From positions 62,001 to 126,000 of the forward strand of contig CAJWML010000004.1 of NCBI GenBank assembly GCA_913043285.1: 64,000 nucleotides of DNA. The letters run 5' to 3'. The notes beneath the pieces were generated by a model. It saw only the letters and a program-made list of their open reading frames with translations, did no database searches and had not been told where the DNA came from. This document shows positions 26,224 through 33,963 of the stretch, piece by piece (the first letter of the stretch is position 1; each line of letters begins with the position of its first letter). The DNA comes from CAKZNE01 sp002695025 (lineage in GTDB: Bacteria; Bacteroidota; Bacteroidia; Flavobacteriales; Schleiferiaceae). The position numbers were made by a program, and so were the translations under genes.

Positions 26224-27699
26224 ATGTCGAAAAACCTTACAAAACGGGACGAGGATTATTCCAAATGGTATAACGAATTAGTAGTAAAAGCGGACCTTGC
26301 AGAGAACTCTGGGGTGCGTGGTTGTATGGTTATCAAACCCTATGGTTTTGCTATATGGGAGAAGATGCAGGCCGAACTGGATAAGAAATTCAAGGCTACC
26401 GGGCACGTGAATGCCTACTTCCCCCTTTTTATCCCCAAGTCTTATTTTTCCAAGGAAGCTTCCCACGTGGATGGATTTGCCAAGGAATGTGCGGTGGTAA
26501 CACATTATCGCCTTAAAAATGCAGAAGATGGAAGTGGGGTGGTAGTGGATGAAAAAGCGAAGCTTGAAGAAGAACTGATCGTTCGTCCTACCTCCGAGAC
26601 TATAATATGGGATACCTATCGCAACTGGATACAGAGTTACCGGGATTTACCCATTCTGGTAAACCAATGGGCCAATGTGGTAAGGTGGGAAATGCGCACG
26701 CGGCTTTTCCTGCGTACCGCTGAATTTCTTTGGCAGGAAGGGCATACGGCTCACGCTACCCGAGAAGAAGCTGAAAAAGAGACACGCCTGATACTGGACC
26801 TGTACGCTGATTTTGCGGAGCAGTTTATGGCTATTCCCGTTATCAAAGGTGTTAAAACCGAAAGTGAGCGTTTTGCCGGGGCTCTGGATACGTATTGTAT
26901 AGAAGCTTTAATGCAGGATGGCAAAGCTTTACAAGCTGGAACAAGCCACTTCCTGGGGCAGAATTTTGCCAAGGCTTTTGACGTGAAGTATGCCACAAAG
27001 GAAGGTAAGGAAGAGTATGTATGGGCTACTTCCTGGGGGGTGTCCACCCGCCTTATGGGAGCACTAATCATGACCCACTCCGATGATAACGGTTTGGTAT
27101 TGCCTCCCAACCTTGCTCCTTTCCAGGTGGTGATAGTACCTATCTACAGGGGAGAAGATGAATTGAAGGCGATCTCTGAAAAAGTTTCCGGAATAAAAGC
27201 TGAGTTGGAAAAGGCTGGGATTTCGGTCAAATATGATGATCGGGATACCCACAAACCCGGCTGGAAATTCAATGAATATGAATTGAAAGGAGTGCCCTTG
27301 CGGATAGCCATTGGCCCCCGTGACCTGCAGAATAACTCCGTTGAGCTGGCCCGCAGGGATACCCTGCAAAAAGAGGTGGTATCTATAGAAGGTATTGCAG
27401 AGTACGTTCAGAAAGAGCTGGCGGATATCCAGGAAAACCTGTTCACAAAGGCAGCTAAATACAGAGAAGAGCATACCTATACCGTTAATAGCTGGGAAGA
27501 GTTTATTGATGTGGTTGAGAATAAAGGAGGTTTTGCCGAAGCCCATTGGGATGGTACCGCGGAGACCGAAGAATTGATCAAGCAAGAAACCAAGGCTACT
27601 ATCCGCTGTATTCCATTAAATGCCGCTCAGGAAGAAGGAACATGTATCCGTACCGGTAAACCTTCCATGCAGCGTGTATTATTTGCAAAAGCGTATTAA
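26224..27699 (+). CDS. proS: Prolyl-tRNA synthetase (short, archaeal/eukaryal-like type)
   Basis: This 491-residue class II synthetase charges tRNA-Pro. It begins with KRDEDYSKWYNELVVKADLAENSGVRG (shown in part) as in the ProS type 3 group, and has class II motif 2 (RWEMRTRLFLRTAEFLWQEGHTAHAT) and motif 3 (GVSTRLMGALIMTHSDDNGL). It lacks the editing insertion of E. coli ProS and has the C-terminal extension with anticodon domain and a terminal zinc-like region (EEGTCIRTGK, ending in Tyr, AKAY). The next gene starts 2 bases after the stop. Confidence 0.97.
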   Translation: MSKNLTKRDEDYSKWYNELVVKADLAENSGVRGCMVIKPYGFAIWEKMQAELDKKFKATGHVNAYFPLFIPKSYFSKEASHVDGFAKECAVVTHYRLKNAEDGSGVVVDEKAKLEEELIVRPTSETIIWDTYRNWIQSYRDLPILVNQWANVVRWEMRTRLFLRTAEFLWQEGHTAHATREEAEKETRLILDLYADFAEQFMAIPVIKGVKTESERFAGALDTYCIEALMQDGKALQAGTSHFLGQNFAKAFDVKYATKEGKEEYVWATSWGVSTRLMGALIMTHSDDNGLVLPPNLAPFQVVIVPIYRGEDELKAISEKVSGIKAELEKAGISVKYDDRDTHKPGWKFNEYELKGVPLRIAIGPRDLQNNSVELARRDTLQKEVVSIEGIAEYVQKELADIQENLFTKAAKYREEHTYTVNSWEEFIDVVENKGGFAEAHWDGTAETEELIKQETKATIRCIPLNAAQEEGTCIRTGKPSMQRVLFAKAY

Positions 27700-27701
27700 A
27701 A

Positions 27702-28397
27702 ATGGCCGAAGAACTTCCCTGCAATGATCGTATCCTGGAACTTTTACGCACCAAGTCTGCGTTAAAACAAAAGGTTTACCGTGAAACCATTAAGGTTTTT
27801 GATCGGCTTAAAGCTCAACTGGAAGGTATTGCCGTAGCCCTGGATGCTAAAATATGCCAGGTGGATGAGCATGTAAAGCTGGAGTATCGCAATAAAAGCA
27901 AGTACGAGGCGGAGATACAGTTCAGCGGGGATGTTCTCTTGTTTAATATGCATACCAATGTGTTCACCTTTGAAAAGGATCACCAGGTATGGAAGATGAA
28001 ATACATTAAGGAAGACCGCAATCGCGCGTATTTCGGGATGATCAACATTTACAACTTCCTCTCGGATAGTTTCCGGTTTAACAGGGTGAATGACGTAGGT
28101 GTTTTACTGGGAAGGATATTTGTTAACCACGAGGGTCATTTTTTTATTGAGGGTAAACGACAGCTGGGTTTTTTATTCAATCAGTTGGGAGAAGCTGTTA
28201 TTACCGATGAAAACCTGAAGAAAGTAGTGGATACGGCCATGATCTATTCATTGGAATACGACCTTACCGTACCTGATTTGGAAGAGGTATTGATAGCGAG
28301 CGTGGGGCAGGTGCAAACCCTGAGCAGTGAGTTGTATATGAAGACCTCCAAAAAGCTGGGTTTTAAGTTCCACACCAAAATGGAAATCGAAGATTAA
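27702..28397 (+). CDS. Conserved hypothetical protein, soluble
   Basis: This 231-residue protein has no signal peptide or membrane segment. The N-terminal 60 residues are helical and may form a coiled coil (LLRTKSALKQKVYRETIKVFDRLKAQL). The C-terminal part mixes strands and helices, with FNMHTNVFTFEKDHQVWKM and ending in a lysine-rich tail. I do not recognise a named domain. It starts 2 bases after the proS stop, so the two are cotranscribed; a tRNA-Glu gene with its own promoter follows. Confidence 0.8.
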   Translation: MAEELPCNDRILELLRTKSALKQKVYRETIKVFDRLKAQLEGIAVALDAKICQVDEHVKLEYRNKSKYEAEIQFSGDVLLFNMHTNVFTFEKDHQVWKMKYIKEDRNRAYFGMINIYNFLSDSFRFNRVNDVGVLLGRIFVNHEGHFFIEGKRQLGFLFNQLGEAVITDENLKKVVDTAMIYSLEYDLTVPDLEEVLIASVGQVQTLSSELYMKTSKKLGFKFHTKMEIED

Positions 28398-28415
28398 ATT
28401 ATTTTTTGAGGTTGT

Positions 28416-28445
28416 TTGGTAAAATCAATTTTTGATCTACATTTG
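28416..28445 (+). promoter_or_regulatory. Promoter of tRNA-Glu and rpsT
   Basis: TTG (28416-28418) and TACATTTG (28438-28445) are separated by 19 bases, an excellent match to the Bacteroidota promoter. The tRNA starts 29 bases later. A perfect 7-bp palindrome, CCCAAAA-T-TTTTGGG, sits between them at 28450-28464. Confidence 0.8.
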
Positions 28446-28474
28446 CAGTCCCAAAATTTTTGGGTGATGGACAA

Positions 28475-28546
28475 GGCCCATTCGTCTATCGGTTAGGACG
28501 CCAGATTTTCATTCTGGAAAGAGGGGTTCGATTCCCCTATGGGCTG
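28475..28546 (+). tRNA. tRNA-Glu (anticodon TTC)
   Basis: A complete 72-base cloverleaf. The acceptor strands are GGCCCAT and ATGGGCT (first pair G-T), the anticodon stem CCAGA/TCTGG flanks the loop with TTC at 28508-28510, and the T arm contains GGTTCGATTCC. The 3' CCA is not encoded. Position 73 is G. It lies 26 bases before rpsT and is likely processed from the same transcript. Confidence 0.97.
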
Positions 28547-28572
28547 CAAAACTTTAAGGTTTAAAAAATATT

Positions 28573-28827
28573 ATGGCAAATCATAAGTCAGCATTAAAGA
28601 GAGTAAGGGCAAACGAAAAGAAGCGTGATCGCAATCGCTATCAGCATAAAACCACGCGTAATGCTATTCGTGACCTGCGCAAGAGTGAAGACAAGGGCGA
28701 AGTGGAGAAGAGAATGCCAGAGGTTTTCTCTATGATCGACAAGCTTGCCAAGAAAAACATCATTCACAGGAACAAGGCTGCCAACCTGAAGTCCAGCCTC
28801 AACAGGCACCTGAATGAAATGGCATAA
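28573..28827 (+). CDS. rpsT: Ribosomal protein S20
   Basis: This 84-residue basic protein of the 30S subunit binds 16S rRNA. The start MANHKSALKRVRANEKKRDRN and the helix pattern KLAKKNIIHRNKAANLKSSL are the S20 signature. It lies just after tRNA-Glu and ends at a clear terminator, so the tRNA promoter probably drives both. Confidence 0.98.
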   Translation: MANHKSALKRVRANEKKRDRNRYQHKTTRNAIRDLRKSEDKGEVEKRMPEVFSMIDKLAKKNIIHRNKAANLKSSLNRHLNEMA

Positions 28828-28854
28828 CAAATAAAGGAATACAATTATATAACG

Positions 28855-28882
28855 GCCCTCTGCGAAAGCAGGGGGCTTTTTT
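28855..28882 (+). terminator. Terminator after rpsT
   Basis: GCCCTCTGC and GCAGGGGGC pair over 9 positions (one T-G) around a GAAA loop and are followed by six T residues. The T run reaches the stop of the convergent epimerase gene. Confidence 0.85.
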
Positions 28883-29780
28883 ATTTCAGCAAATCACTAA
28901 GGGATTCTTCCAGGTCTGTATGACGATATCGGAATCCAGCCTGTTGGATTTTATCTGTATTGATCTTTGTACTGGCCAGGGCCGTTTCAGCCATTTCGCC
29001 CAACGCCAGCTTAAGCAGGAATTTGGGGATATTAGGCATAAAGAAGGGTTTATCCAGAACTTTCGCTACCAGCCGGGAAAGCTCTTCGTTGGTCACATTA
29101 TAAGGCCCACCGGCATTATATACACCACTTAAAGAATCAGAAGTTGCCGCGTATACAAACATGGCGGCAACATCCTCAAGGTGTACCCATGGCATCCACT
29201 GGTGGCCATCTCCCAGGGCAGCGCCCAGGCCTAAGCGTACCGGCCTGGCAATTTGTGGTAAGGCCCCCCCTTTATTACTCAGTACAATACCAATTCTCAT
29301 GCGTACAGACCTTACCCCTACTTTTTCAAACAACTGTGCCTCCTGCTCCCATTTCTGGCAAACCATAGAGAGAAAATCATTGCCTGGAGGGGCTTCTTCA
29401 CTATATTCCTGATCGTAGCTATTGGGGTAATAACCACTGGCCGAAGCGGAGATAAAGAAGCGTATAGGAAAACGGTGAGATTGCACGGTTTCAAACAGTA
29501 AACGAGTACCGTCCACCCGGCTGCGCAGGATCTCATTTTTGTACTCAGAGGTCCATTTCTTGCTGATGGAAGCTCCGGCAAGGTTTATTATCCCCGAAAC
29601 GTCTTCAAAAGCCTGAATGTCCAGTGTTTCGGTGTCCGGGTTCCACTCATATTCATTAATACCCAGATCATTAGTGCGAGGATGCCTGCTCAGGTAAACC
29701 ACTTCATGTCCTTCATCAAGGAGTTGCCTTGAAATCTCAGTTCCTATCAATCCGGAACCTCCCGTAATAATGATCTTCAT
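28881..29780 (-). CDS. TIGR01777-type NAD(P)-dependent epimerase/dehydratase-like protein
   Basis: This 299-residue Rossmann protein begins with the dinucleotide motif ITGGSGLIGTEISRQLL and has the TIGR01777 features SGIINLAGASI, YPNSYDQEYSEEAPPGNDFL and the C-terminal DUF1731 region (PNIPKFLLKLALGEMAETALASTKI in part). The family (YfcH/SDR39U1-like) has no settled reaction. The usual SDR catalytic Tyr-x-x-x-Lys is not obvious. The gene is convergent with rpsT, and a small hypothetical gene lies 50 bases upstream. Confidence 0.92.
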   Translation of the reverse strand: MKIIITGGSGLIGTEISRQLLDEGHEVVYLSRHPRTNDLGINEYEWNPDTETLDIQAFEDVSGIINLAGASISKKWTSEYKNEILRSRVDGTRLLFETVQSHRFPIRFFISASASGYYPNSYDQEYSEEAPPGNDFLSMVCQKWEQEAQLFEKVGVRSVRMRIGIVLSNKGGALPQIARPVRLGLGAALGDGHQWMPWVHLEDVAAMFVYAATSDSLSGVYNAGGPYNVTNEELSRLVAKVLDKPFFMPNIPKFLLKLALGEMAETALASTKINTDKIQQAGFRYRHTDLEESLSDLLK

Positions 29781-29829
29781 ACAAGCTATTTGCTATATAA
29801 CACGTTTAAAGCTGCCCGGTTCGGAAAGC

Positions 29830-30072
29830 TTAACTGTTCAGATAGTAGAGCAGAGCAATAGCGGCTATTAACATACCAGCAGCTATTATGCGTACGCCTG
29901 CCATTTCTTTGTTGCGTAAGGCTACCAAGCTCATTCTTTTACGGTTACGTCCGGCTGCATGGACCTTAGCTGGCGAATTATAGCTTTTGGCATTGTGCTG
30001 CTTGCGGTCTATCTTTTCCCGCAGTTTAGCCATATTATTCTTTAGATGCCCCCAATTATCAGAGAAACTCAT
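29830..30072 (-). CDS. Small C-terminally anchored membrane protein
   Basis: This 80-residue protein has an N-terminal basic helix (WGHLKNNMAKLREKIDRKQH), a basic middle (AAGRNRKRMSLVALRNKEM) and one C-terminal membrane helix (GVRIIAAGMLIAAIALLYYL). I do not recognise it. The topology suggests a cytoplasmic domain held at the inner membrane. It is divergent from the 188-residue hypothetical gene, with 53 bases between them. Confidence 0.65.
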   Translation of the reverse strand: MSFSDNWGHLKNNMAKLREKIDRKQHNAKSYNSPAKVHAAGRNRKRMSLVALRNKEMAGVRIIAAGMLIAAIALLYYLNS

Positions 30073-30125
30073 AGGTTAAGGTTTAAACAAAAACCTAAAG
30101 TTACGATTAAGAATAAAATTGATCC

Positions 30126-30692
30126 ATGCACGATATAGAACCCCATTATCTATGGCGCGGCCTTTACCTGGCTTCAGAAGATGATCGTTCACCTTTTTAT
30201 GGATACCAGAACAGTGAAGTTTATTTTACTGATGCCATTTACAACCACCTGATCCATCCGCAATGGGATAATTTTGGGGCGGAAACCCTTTTCATAAAGC
30301 AGTTGTACGCAGATTACGAAGAAGGTTTCACCATACTTGAATTTATCGGTGAATGGAATGACGTGCTACACAATGATAGCATGACCCTGAAAAGGGATAT
30401 TATTGAGCCCATGATGGCTGAGGGTTTAAGGTATTTTATCCTGATAGGGGATAACCTGCTCAATTTTCATGCAGAGGCCACTGATTATTATGAGGAGTGG
30501 TTTGAGGAACTGGAAGGAGGGTGGATAGCCCTGGTCAACTTCAGGAAACATCTGCGCGAGGAGATCCAGAAGTACCACCTGGACTATTATATGGTTATGG
30601 GTGGGGATTTGAATGAGCTGGAATGGCGCAGGTGGGGCCCTCGAAAAGTTTTTTCCAAGGTAAAGGGGCTGGTAGAAAAACGCCTTAATTGA
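30126..30692 (+). CDS. Conserved hypothetical protein, soluble
   Basis: This 188-residue protein is acidic and rich in Trp and Tyr (HYLWRGLYLASEDDRSPFYG, ATDYYEEWFEELEGGW, LEWRRWGPRKVFSKVKG). It has no signal peptide, membrane helix or motif that I recognise. Its stop lies inside the end of the convergent NUDIX gene (8-base overlap), so no terminator separates them. Confidence 0.75.
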   Translation: MHDIEPHYLWRGLYLASEDDRSPFYGYQNSEVYFTDAIYNHLIHPQWDNFGAETLFIKQLYADYEEGFTILEFIGEWNDVLHNDSMTLKRDIIEPMMAEGLRYFILIGDNLLNFHAEATDYYEEWFEELEGGWIALVNFRKHLREEIQKYHLDYYMVMGGDLNELEWRRWGPRKVFSKVKGLVEKRLN

Positions 30693-31134
30693 ATTCGGCC
30701 AGTAGTTTTGCTACTACAATTTTATCGATAGGTAATTCTACCGGTTCCCGTTCAAGCTGGTCCAACGGAGCCCAGTAAAGTACCTGGTCATCATCCTGGC
30801 TCAGTTTAGAGGGGTCATCCGGATTATGGGTAATGATGTTCTGCAGTTGATCAGTCCATACCCGGTAATACAGGCTCAGTACCTGGCGTTGGTCCGGATG
30901 GAAGGCTGAGGCAAAATAATCCTCTGTAGTATAAAAGTGCTCGGCACGGCTGAGCTCAATATGTACCTCCTCCATAAATTCCCGTTTCAGGCAATCAATG
31001 ACTCCTTCCTTCGGTTCCAGCCCCCCACCGGGGAATTTGGTATGGATATGTCCTTTGATGTTTTCCCTGGAAAGGAGTATCTGCCGGTTTTGGATCAGCA
31101 AACCGTATACTCGAATTGTAACAGGGTGACTCAT
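30685..31134 (-). CDS. NUDIX hydrolase
   Basis: This 149-residue protein carries a NUDIX box at residues 37-59 (GGLEPKEGVIDCLKREFMEE), with Arg-Glu and the Glu-Glu pair intact. The conserved Gly after the EE-x position is His (VHIEL), a tolerated change. Substrates in the superfamily are nucleoside diphosphates linked to a second group; which one is used here is unknown. It overlaps mnmD by 4 bases and ends the four-gene operon. Confidence 0.88.
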   Translation of the reverse strand: MSHPVTIRVYGLLIQNRQILLSRENIKGHIHTKFPGGGLEPKEGVIDCLKREFMEEVHIELSRAEHFYTTEDYFASAFHPDQRQVLSLYYRVWTDQLQNIITHNPDDPSKLSQDDDQVLYWAPLDQLEREPVELPIDKIVVAKLLAEFN

Positions 31135-31817
31135 AGGTTTTGCTTTTTCCAGGCTCTTGCCATTTCCCGCTTACCAGGAGGTCCCGGTATTTTTTCCACT
31201 TCAAAGCCAGCTGCCTTCATAGCTCTTCGCACATCACCCTTAACACAATAGGTTACCAGTAGTCCGCCCATTTTCAGGGCATGGAACATACTCTTAAATA
31301 TATCCTCGGTCCAAAGATCAGGTTGTGCGGAAGGTGCAAAAGCATCAAAATAAACAAGGTCAAATTCTTCGGAAGCTTCAAAATTCTTGAGGTCGGTCTG
31401 CTTTTTATGCAGGTGGAAGGAAGCATTCTGGATATGGAGTATCTCCATGCTCTGTTCCCAATCCGCCTGGTGCAGTTGATCGAAGAGGTCTACAGGACCA
31501 TCGGGAAGAAGTTCGGTATAATTCAGTTCCTGTATTTCTGCCGGTAGAACGGGGTATTTTTCCAGCGCAGTATAATGGATACTGAGTCCGTTCTTCATAG
31601 CCTCCCGAAGGCTCAGCCACGCATTCAGGCCTGTGCCGAAGCCTACTTCAAGAATGCGGATGGACTTATCAGGACCCATGCACTCATGCAGCCCTGCCTT
31701 TATAAAAACGTGCAGCGACTCCTGTAAAGCCCCGTGTACCGAATGATAGTGCTCATCCAGTTCAGGTACAAAAAGGGTTTTGGAATTATCGGCCGTGGTT
31801 GCTATCTGTCGTTTCAT
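31131..31817 (-). CDS. mnmD: tRNA 5-methylaminomethyl-2-thiouridine methyltransferase, MnmD-like
   Basis: This 228-residue SAM-dependent enzyme corresponds to the methyltransferase half of E. coli MnmC, which finishes the mnm5s2U wobble base of tRNA, including tRNA-Glu(UUC). The start TADNSKTLFVPELDEHYHSVHGA, the SAM motif ILEVGFGTGLNAWLSL, YFDAFAPSAQPDLW and the end GPPGKREMARAW are diagnostic. The FAD-dependent oxidase half of MnmC is absent, as in many bacteria outside Proteobacteria. The gene overlaps the cytochrome gene by 32 bases. Confidence 0.93.
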   Translation of the reverse strand: MKRQIATTADNSKTLFVPELDEHYHSVHGALQESLHVFIKAGLHECMGPDKSIRILEVGFGTGLNAWLSLREAMKNGLSIHYTALEKYPVLPAEIQELNYTELLPDGPVDLFDQLHQADWEQSMEILHIQNASFHLHKKQTDLKNFEASEEFDLVYFDAFAPSAQPDLWTEDIFKSMFHALKMGGLLVTYCVKGDVRRAMKAAGFEVEKIPGPPGKREMARAWKKQNL

Positions 31818-32274
31818 CCAGGGGGATTCTCATTTTCCGGATCTTCACCAGCGGGCCGGGGCAGTATATCTGGTGACAACCGGCACAGCTCATGACCATT
31901 TCATTGTAGGCAATTTTAGCTTCCCGGGGAGAACTGGCCCGGGTGATGGCTTTCATATTGTTGAGGTATTGATCCGCCAGGGCTTCAAAGGGGCCTTTTT
32001 CACGGCTCATCCCATTGCTTATCGTTGCGGTATGAATGGTGTAAAAACGTTCGGGAAAGTTTTCCGGGATCTTTCCTTCCATGATCTCCTGGCGCAATTC
32101 CATATTATTATCATACATAGTGCGCATAAGTAGGGCCAGCTCACTTTCCTGGTACATTTTCAGCTCCTTTGTGCCGCTGCTGTTGGATTGCTCCCCGGAT
32201 TGTACCTGCTGCGTACAGGCCAAAAAAAAGGATGCCGTACAAAGGCATCCTCCTAATATGATTTTACGGAGCAT
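31786..32274 (-). CDS. Single-heme cytochrome c lipoprotein
   Basis: This 162-residue protein has a lipobox (FFLAC, Cys20) and one heme c attachment site, CAGCH at 130-134. Between them is a helical region of about 90 residues with DUF3365/c'-type character (LMRTMYDNNMELRQEIMEGK, YTIHTATISNGM). The heme site near the C-terminus resembles cytochrome c'-like four-helix bundles. It would face the periplasm. It lies between the DUF4920 gene (1 base shared) and mnmD (32-base overlap). Confidence 0.85.
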   Translation of the reverse strand: MLRKIILGGCLCTASFFLACTQQVQSGEQSNSSGTKELKMYQESELALLMRTMYDNNMELRQEIMEGKIPENFPERFYTIHTATISNGMSREKGPFEALADQYLNNMKAITRASSPREAKIAYNEMVMSCAGCHQIYCPGPLVKIRKMRIPLDETTDSNHGR

Positions 32275-32783
32275 TACGACTTGGGTTCAATGATCACCCC
32301 GGTAGCTACGTAGTTCACTCCAATTTCGGGAGCGGTAATGGCGGCTATTTCTTCTTCAGATTTACCGGCATCCTGGGCATAATGCTTCAAGTCTTCTACA
32401 GAAGTAGTGTCCATGGAGGCATAACCCTCGATAATAGCTGTTTCACCATCCAAATTGGTGGGAACAAAGAAACCGTAATCCTTAAAGGTAACACGCATTT
32501 CCTTGCCATTGCCAAGATCCATGCTCATCCAGCATCCTTTCATCTTGCAGGATTCGTTGATCTGGCCTTTTACTTTTACCGGCATAGAGTCTTGCCCGGC
32601 CAGTTTACCCATAAGCTCAGAAGCAGGAATAGCATTGGCATCATTGATGGAGTCACCATAATATTGATACTCAGGGCCTGTTTCCATTGCTGCGGTTTCG
32701 GTTTTCTCCTCCGCTTGGTTTGTAGTATTATTGCATGCGCTTAGCAGCGTAGCACTCAAGAACAAAAAGGCGAATTTTTTCAT
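32274..32783 (-). CDS. DUF4920 lipoprotein
   Basis: This 169-residue protein has a lipobox signal peptide (LFLSATLLSAC, Cys17). The mature domain contains VKVKGQINESCKMKGCWMSMDLGNG (shown in part) and MRVTFKDYGFFVPT, the signature of DUF4920, an OB-fold-like family in Bacteroidota. The two Cys in the 'SCKMKGCW' motif could bind metal or form a disulfide. It is the first gene of the operon DUF4920, cytochrome c, mnmD, NUDIX; a possible promoter -7 box, TATATTTG, lies at 32809-32816 on the same strand. Confidence 0.9.
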   Translation of the reverse strand: MKKFAFLFLSATLLSACNNTTNQAEEKTETAAMETGPEYQYYGDSINDANAIPASELMGKLAGQDSMPVKVKGQINESCKMKGCWMSMDLGNGKEMRVTFKDYGFFVPTNLDGETAIIEGYASMDTTSVEDLKHYAQDAGKSEEEIAAITAPEIGVNYVATGVIIEPKS

Positions 32784-32808
32784 TATAATTCTGTAAATTT
32801 TAAGGGTT

Positions 32809-32816
32809 CAAATATA
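32809..32816 (-). promoter_or_regulatory. Promoter -7 element of the DUF4920 operon
   Basis: On the minus strand TATATTTG matches TAnnTTTG, 26 bases before the start codon. No TTG box is evident upstream. Confidence 0.5.
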
Positions 32817-32858
32817 GCAATCCTTTAGCGTGTTTGCGCGTAATATATCCTCAGACTC

Positions 32859-33908
32859 ATGAAAGTAACCAAAACAACAAATTCCCGGATTTCTCAGGCC
32901 AATCTGGAAAATCCTGCATTTGGCACGCAGTTCAGCGATCATATGCTGATGTGCGAATACAGGAACGGAAGCTGGGAAGAACCGGAGATAATGCCATTTG
33001 GCCCTATAAGTTTTACCCCGGCTTTGCATACACTTCATTATGGACAGGCTTTGTTTGAAGGACAAAAGGCCTATTTTATGAAAGACGGAAGGGTAGGTAT
33101 ATTCCGCCCTGATGCCAATGCCGAAAGACTGAATCATTCCGCCAGGCGGATGTTTATGCCGGAGTTCCCCGCAGACTGGTTTGTGGATGGGTTAAAACAA
33201 CTGGTTTCACTGGATAAGGAATGGATACCTAAAAACGAGGGGTGTGCTCTTTACCTGCGGCCATTCATGTTTGGAAGCTCCGAATTTGTGGCCGCCCGTC
33301 CTTCGGAAAAGTATACTATGTGTATTATAACCAGTCCGGTAGGTCCGTATTATGCCGGAGATGTTAAGGTAAAGGTGGAGGAAACCTATACCCGCAGTGC
33401 TTCAGGCGGAGTAGGATCTACCAAATGTGCCGGTAATTATGGAGGTGCCTTCTTTGCAACCGACCAGGCCAAAAAGGAAGGATATACCCAGGTGATCTGG
33501 ACCGATCATAAGAACCATGAACTGGTAGAGGAATCGGGTACGATGAACGTAGCTTTCGTCATCAATGATACCCTGATCACCCCTCCTCTTAGCGATCGTA
33601 TCCTAGCCGGTATAACCCGGGATAGTATACTTACGCTTTTACGTGATAACGGACTTTTGAAAGTGGAAGAGCGCCCGGTAAGCGTTACAGAGGTAGTGCA
33701 AGCTGCCCGTAACGGGAAGCTGCAGGAAGCCTTTGGTATGGGTACTGCTGCCGTGGTAAGCCAGATATGCACTATTGGTTTCAGGGGAGAAGATTTTAGC
33801 ATACCGGTGCCTAAAGACGGCTATGCCATGAAGATCAAAAAGCAACTGACCGATATACGGATGGGGGATGCGGAAGATAAATTTAATTGGATGACCATCC
33901 TGAACTAG
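32859..33908 (+). CDS. ilvE: Branched-chain amino acid aminotransferase
   Basis: This 349-residue class IV PLP enzyme makes leucine, isoleucine and valine from their keto acids. It has the long-form BCAT layout: FGPISFTPALHTLHYGQALFEGQKAY, RMFMPEFP, then SGGVGSTKCAGNYGGAFFA with the PLP lysine region, and the EESGTMNVAFV phosphate-binding part. The start at 32859 matches family length. It ends in a strong bidirectional terminator shared with metK. Confidence 0.96.
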   Translation: MKVTKTTNSRISQANLENPAFGTQFSDHMLMCEYRNGSWEEPEIMPFGPISFTPALHTLHYGQALFEGQKAYFMKDGRVGIFRPDANAERLNHSARRMFMPEFPADWFVDGLKQLVSLDKEWIPKNEGCALYLRPFMFGSSEFVAARPSEKYTMCIITSPVGPYYAGDVKVKVEETYTRSASGGVGSTKCAGNYGGAFFATDQAKKEGYTQVIWTDHKNHELVEESGTMNVAFVINDTLITPPLSDRILAGITRDSILTLLRDNGLLKVEERPVSVTEVVQAARNGKLQEAFGMGTAAVVSQICTIGFRGEDFSIPVPKDGYAMKIKKQLTDIRMGDAEDKFNWMTILN

Positions 33909-33918
33909 GTACTAAAAA

Positions 33919-33950
33919 AAAGCCGGTCCCCGTGGACCGGCTTTTTTTTT
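33919..33950 (+). terminator. Bidirectional terminator between ilvE and metK
   Basis: AGCCGGTCC (33921-33929) and GGACCGGCT (33934-33942) form a perfect 9-bp stem. It is flanked by an A run on the left and a run of nine T residues on the right, so it can serve both convergent genes. Confidence 0.9.
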
Positions 33951-33963
33951 AATAAGAATTGGA

